Source of the DNA: an uncultured Phascolarctobacterium sp.
GTDB lineage: Bacteria; Bacillota; Negativicutes; Acidaminococcales; Acidaminococcaceae
Assembly: GCA_937901335.1 (NCBI GenBank)
Contig: CALCHC010000050.1
Coordinates: forward strand, 1 to 5,717
Length of the DNA: 5,717 nucleotides
Direction of reading: 5' to 3'
A program made the position numbers and the translations under genes. Shown here piece after piece: positions 5,274 through 5,717 of this stretch; within the stretch, counting starts at the first letter, position 1, and the number at the start of each line of letters is the position of its first letter. Below the pieces are notes generated by a model. It saw only the letters and a program-made list of their open reading frames with translations. It did not search any database and was not told where the DNA came from.

Positions 5274-5717
5274 ATGAGCAACGAACAAATGCAAGCAAAA
5301 TTAAAGATTATTTTTGCCATGGTAACCTTTGGTACCATTGGTATTTTCGTTCGTAATATTGAACTGCCTTCTACTGTTATTGCTCTTGCGCGCGGTATTA
5401 TTGGTACTCTGTTTTTATTGCTGGTGGTTTTTGCCAAAGGTAAAGGCTTAGATAAGGAAGCAATTAAACGCAACCTGACTATCTTGGGTGTTTCCGGTGC
5501 ATGCATTGGCTTTAACTGGATTCTTCTTTTTGAAGCGTATCGCTATACTACGGTAGCAACTGCTACTTTGGCTTATTACATGGCGCCAATTTTCGTAATT
5601 ATGGCTTCTCCCTTTGTGTTGAAAGAACGCTTAACTGCCATTAAAGGTTTGTGTGTTGCTATGGCGCTGACTGGTATGGTACTTGTTAGTGGTGTAGTGC
5701 AAAGCGGTATGGATGGG
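5274..5717 (+). CDS. EamA/DMT-superfamily transporter, N-terminal half (3' end cut by the window edge)
   Basis: The frame opens with MSNEQMQAKLK and stays open for 148 codons to the last base. EamA transporters have about 290-300 residues in two similar halves of five helices, so almost exactly the first EamA repeat is visible. Approximate membrane segments are at residues 10-27, 34-54, 67-90, 93-115 and 123-142. Typical family features are the charged ARG in helix 2 (residues 39-41), FEAYRYTTVATATLAYYMAPIF (around 86-106) and LKERLT (116-121). Members export or import amino acids, metabolites or vitamins, and the sequence alone does not reveal the substrate. The gene lies 15 nt after bioY with no terminator between, so it should share BirA control. 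E. coli's biotin carrier YigM is an EamA/DMT-type protein, which makes a biotin-related role possible but unproven. Confidence 0.85.
   Translation, partial: MSNEQMQAKLKIIFAMVTFGTIGIFVRNIELPSTVIALARGIIGTLFLLLVVFAKGKGLDKEAIKRNLTILGVSGACIGFNWILLFEAYRYTTVATATLAYYMAPIFVIMASPFVLKERLTAIKGLCVAMALTGMVLVSGVVQSGMDG

Noticed and set aside
5120..5506. A 128-codon minus-strand frame across the bioY/EamA junction
   Set aside because: It crosses two well-supported sense genes and their ribosome binding site, and shows no recognisable motif.

Overview
The window is a compact, mid-GC bacterial chromosome segment with every gene on the + strand and almost no spare sequence. Short intergenic gaps, TTG/ATG starts, a RecD2-type helicase without visible RecBC partners, a BioY transporter with a Bacillota-type BirA box, and a palindromic intergenic repeat of a kind I associate with gut Firmicutes all point to Bacillota. 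A Negativicutes member such as an Acidaminococcaceae/Phascolarctobacterium relative is my best guess, but this is inference from gene content and not from a marker gene. No rRNA, tRNA, CRISPR array, phage gene or transposase is visible.

Layout. (1) 1-1428: the C-terminal two thirds of a RecD2-like helicase, cut by the left window edge. (2) 1425-2114: comF, beginning with TTG and overlapping the helicase stop by 4 nt, so the two form a DNA-processing/competence operon. (3) 2156-3334: a membrane permease of the ion transporter (ArsB/NhaD/SLC13-CitT) superfamily. (4) 3334-3447: a 114-bp composite palindromic repeat starting at the last base of the permease stop codon. (5) 3485-4630: dinB, DNA polymerase IV. 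(6) 4610-4677: a very dense regulatory knot containing the dinB terminator, a BirA operator and the bioY promoter, all superimposed. (7) 4713-5258: bioY. (8) 5274 to the right edge: the first half of an EamA/DMT-family transporter, 15 nt after bioY.

How they fit together. recD2, comF and dinB all act on DNA (unwinding/repair, uptake of transforming DNA, translesion synthesis), but dinB is separated from the other two by the permease and the repeat. bioY and the EamA gene are likely one transcript repressed by biotin-bound BirA. The most notable result is the 4610-4677 region. There the BirA half-sites form the upper stem of a long hairpin whose base and U-tract look like the dinB terminator, and the right half-site overlaps the -35 of a near-consensus promoter for bioY. 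I see no clearly new defence or mobile system. The repeat element and the nested biotin control region are the items that deserve attention.
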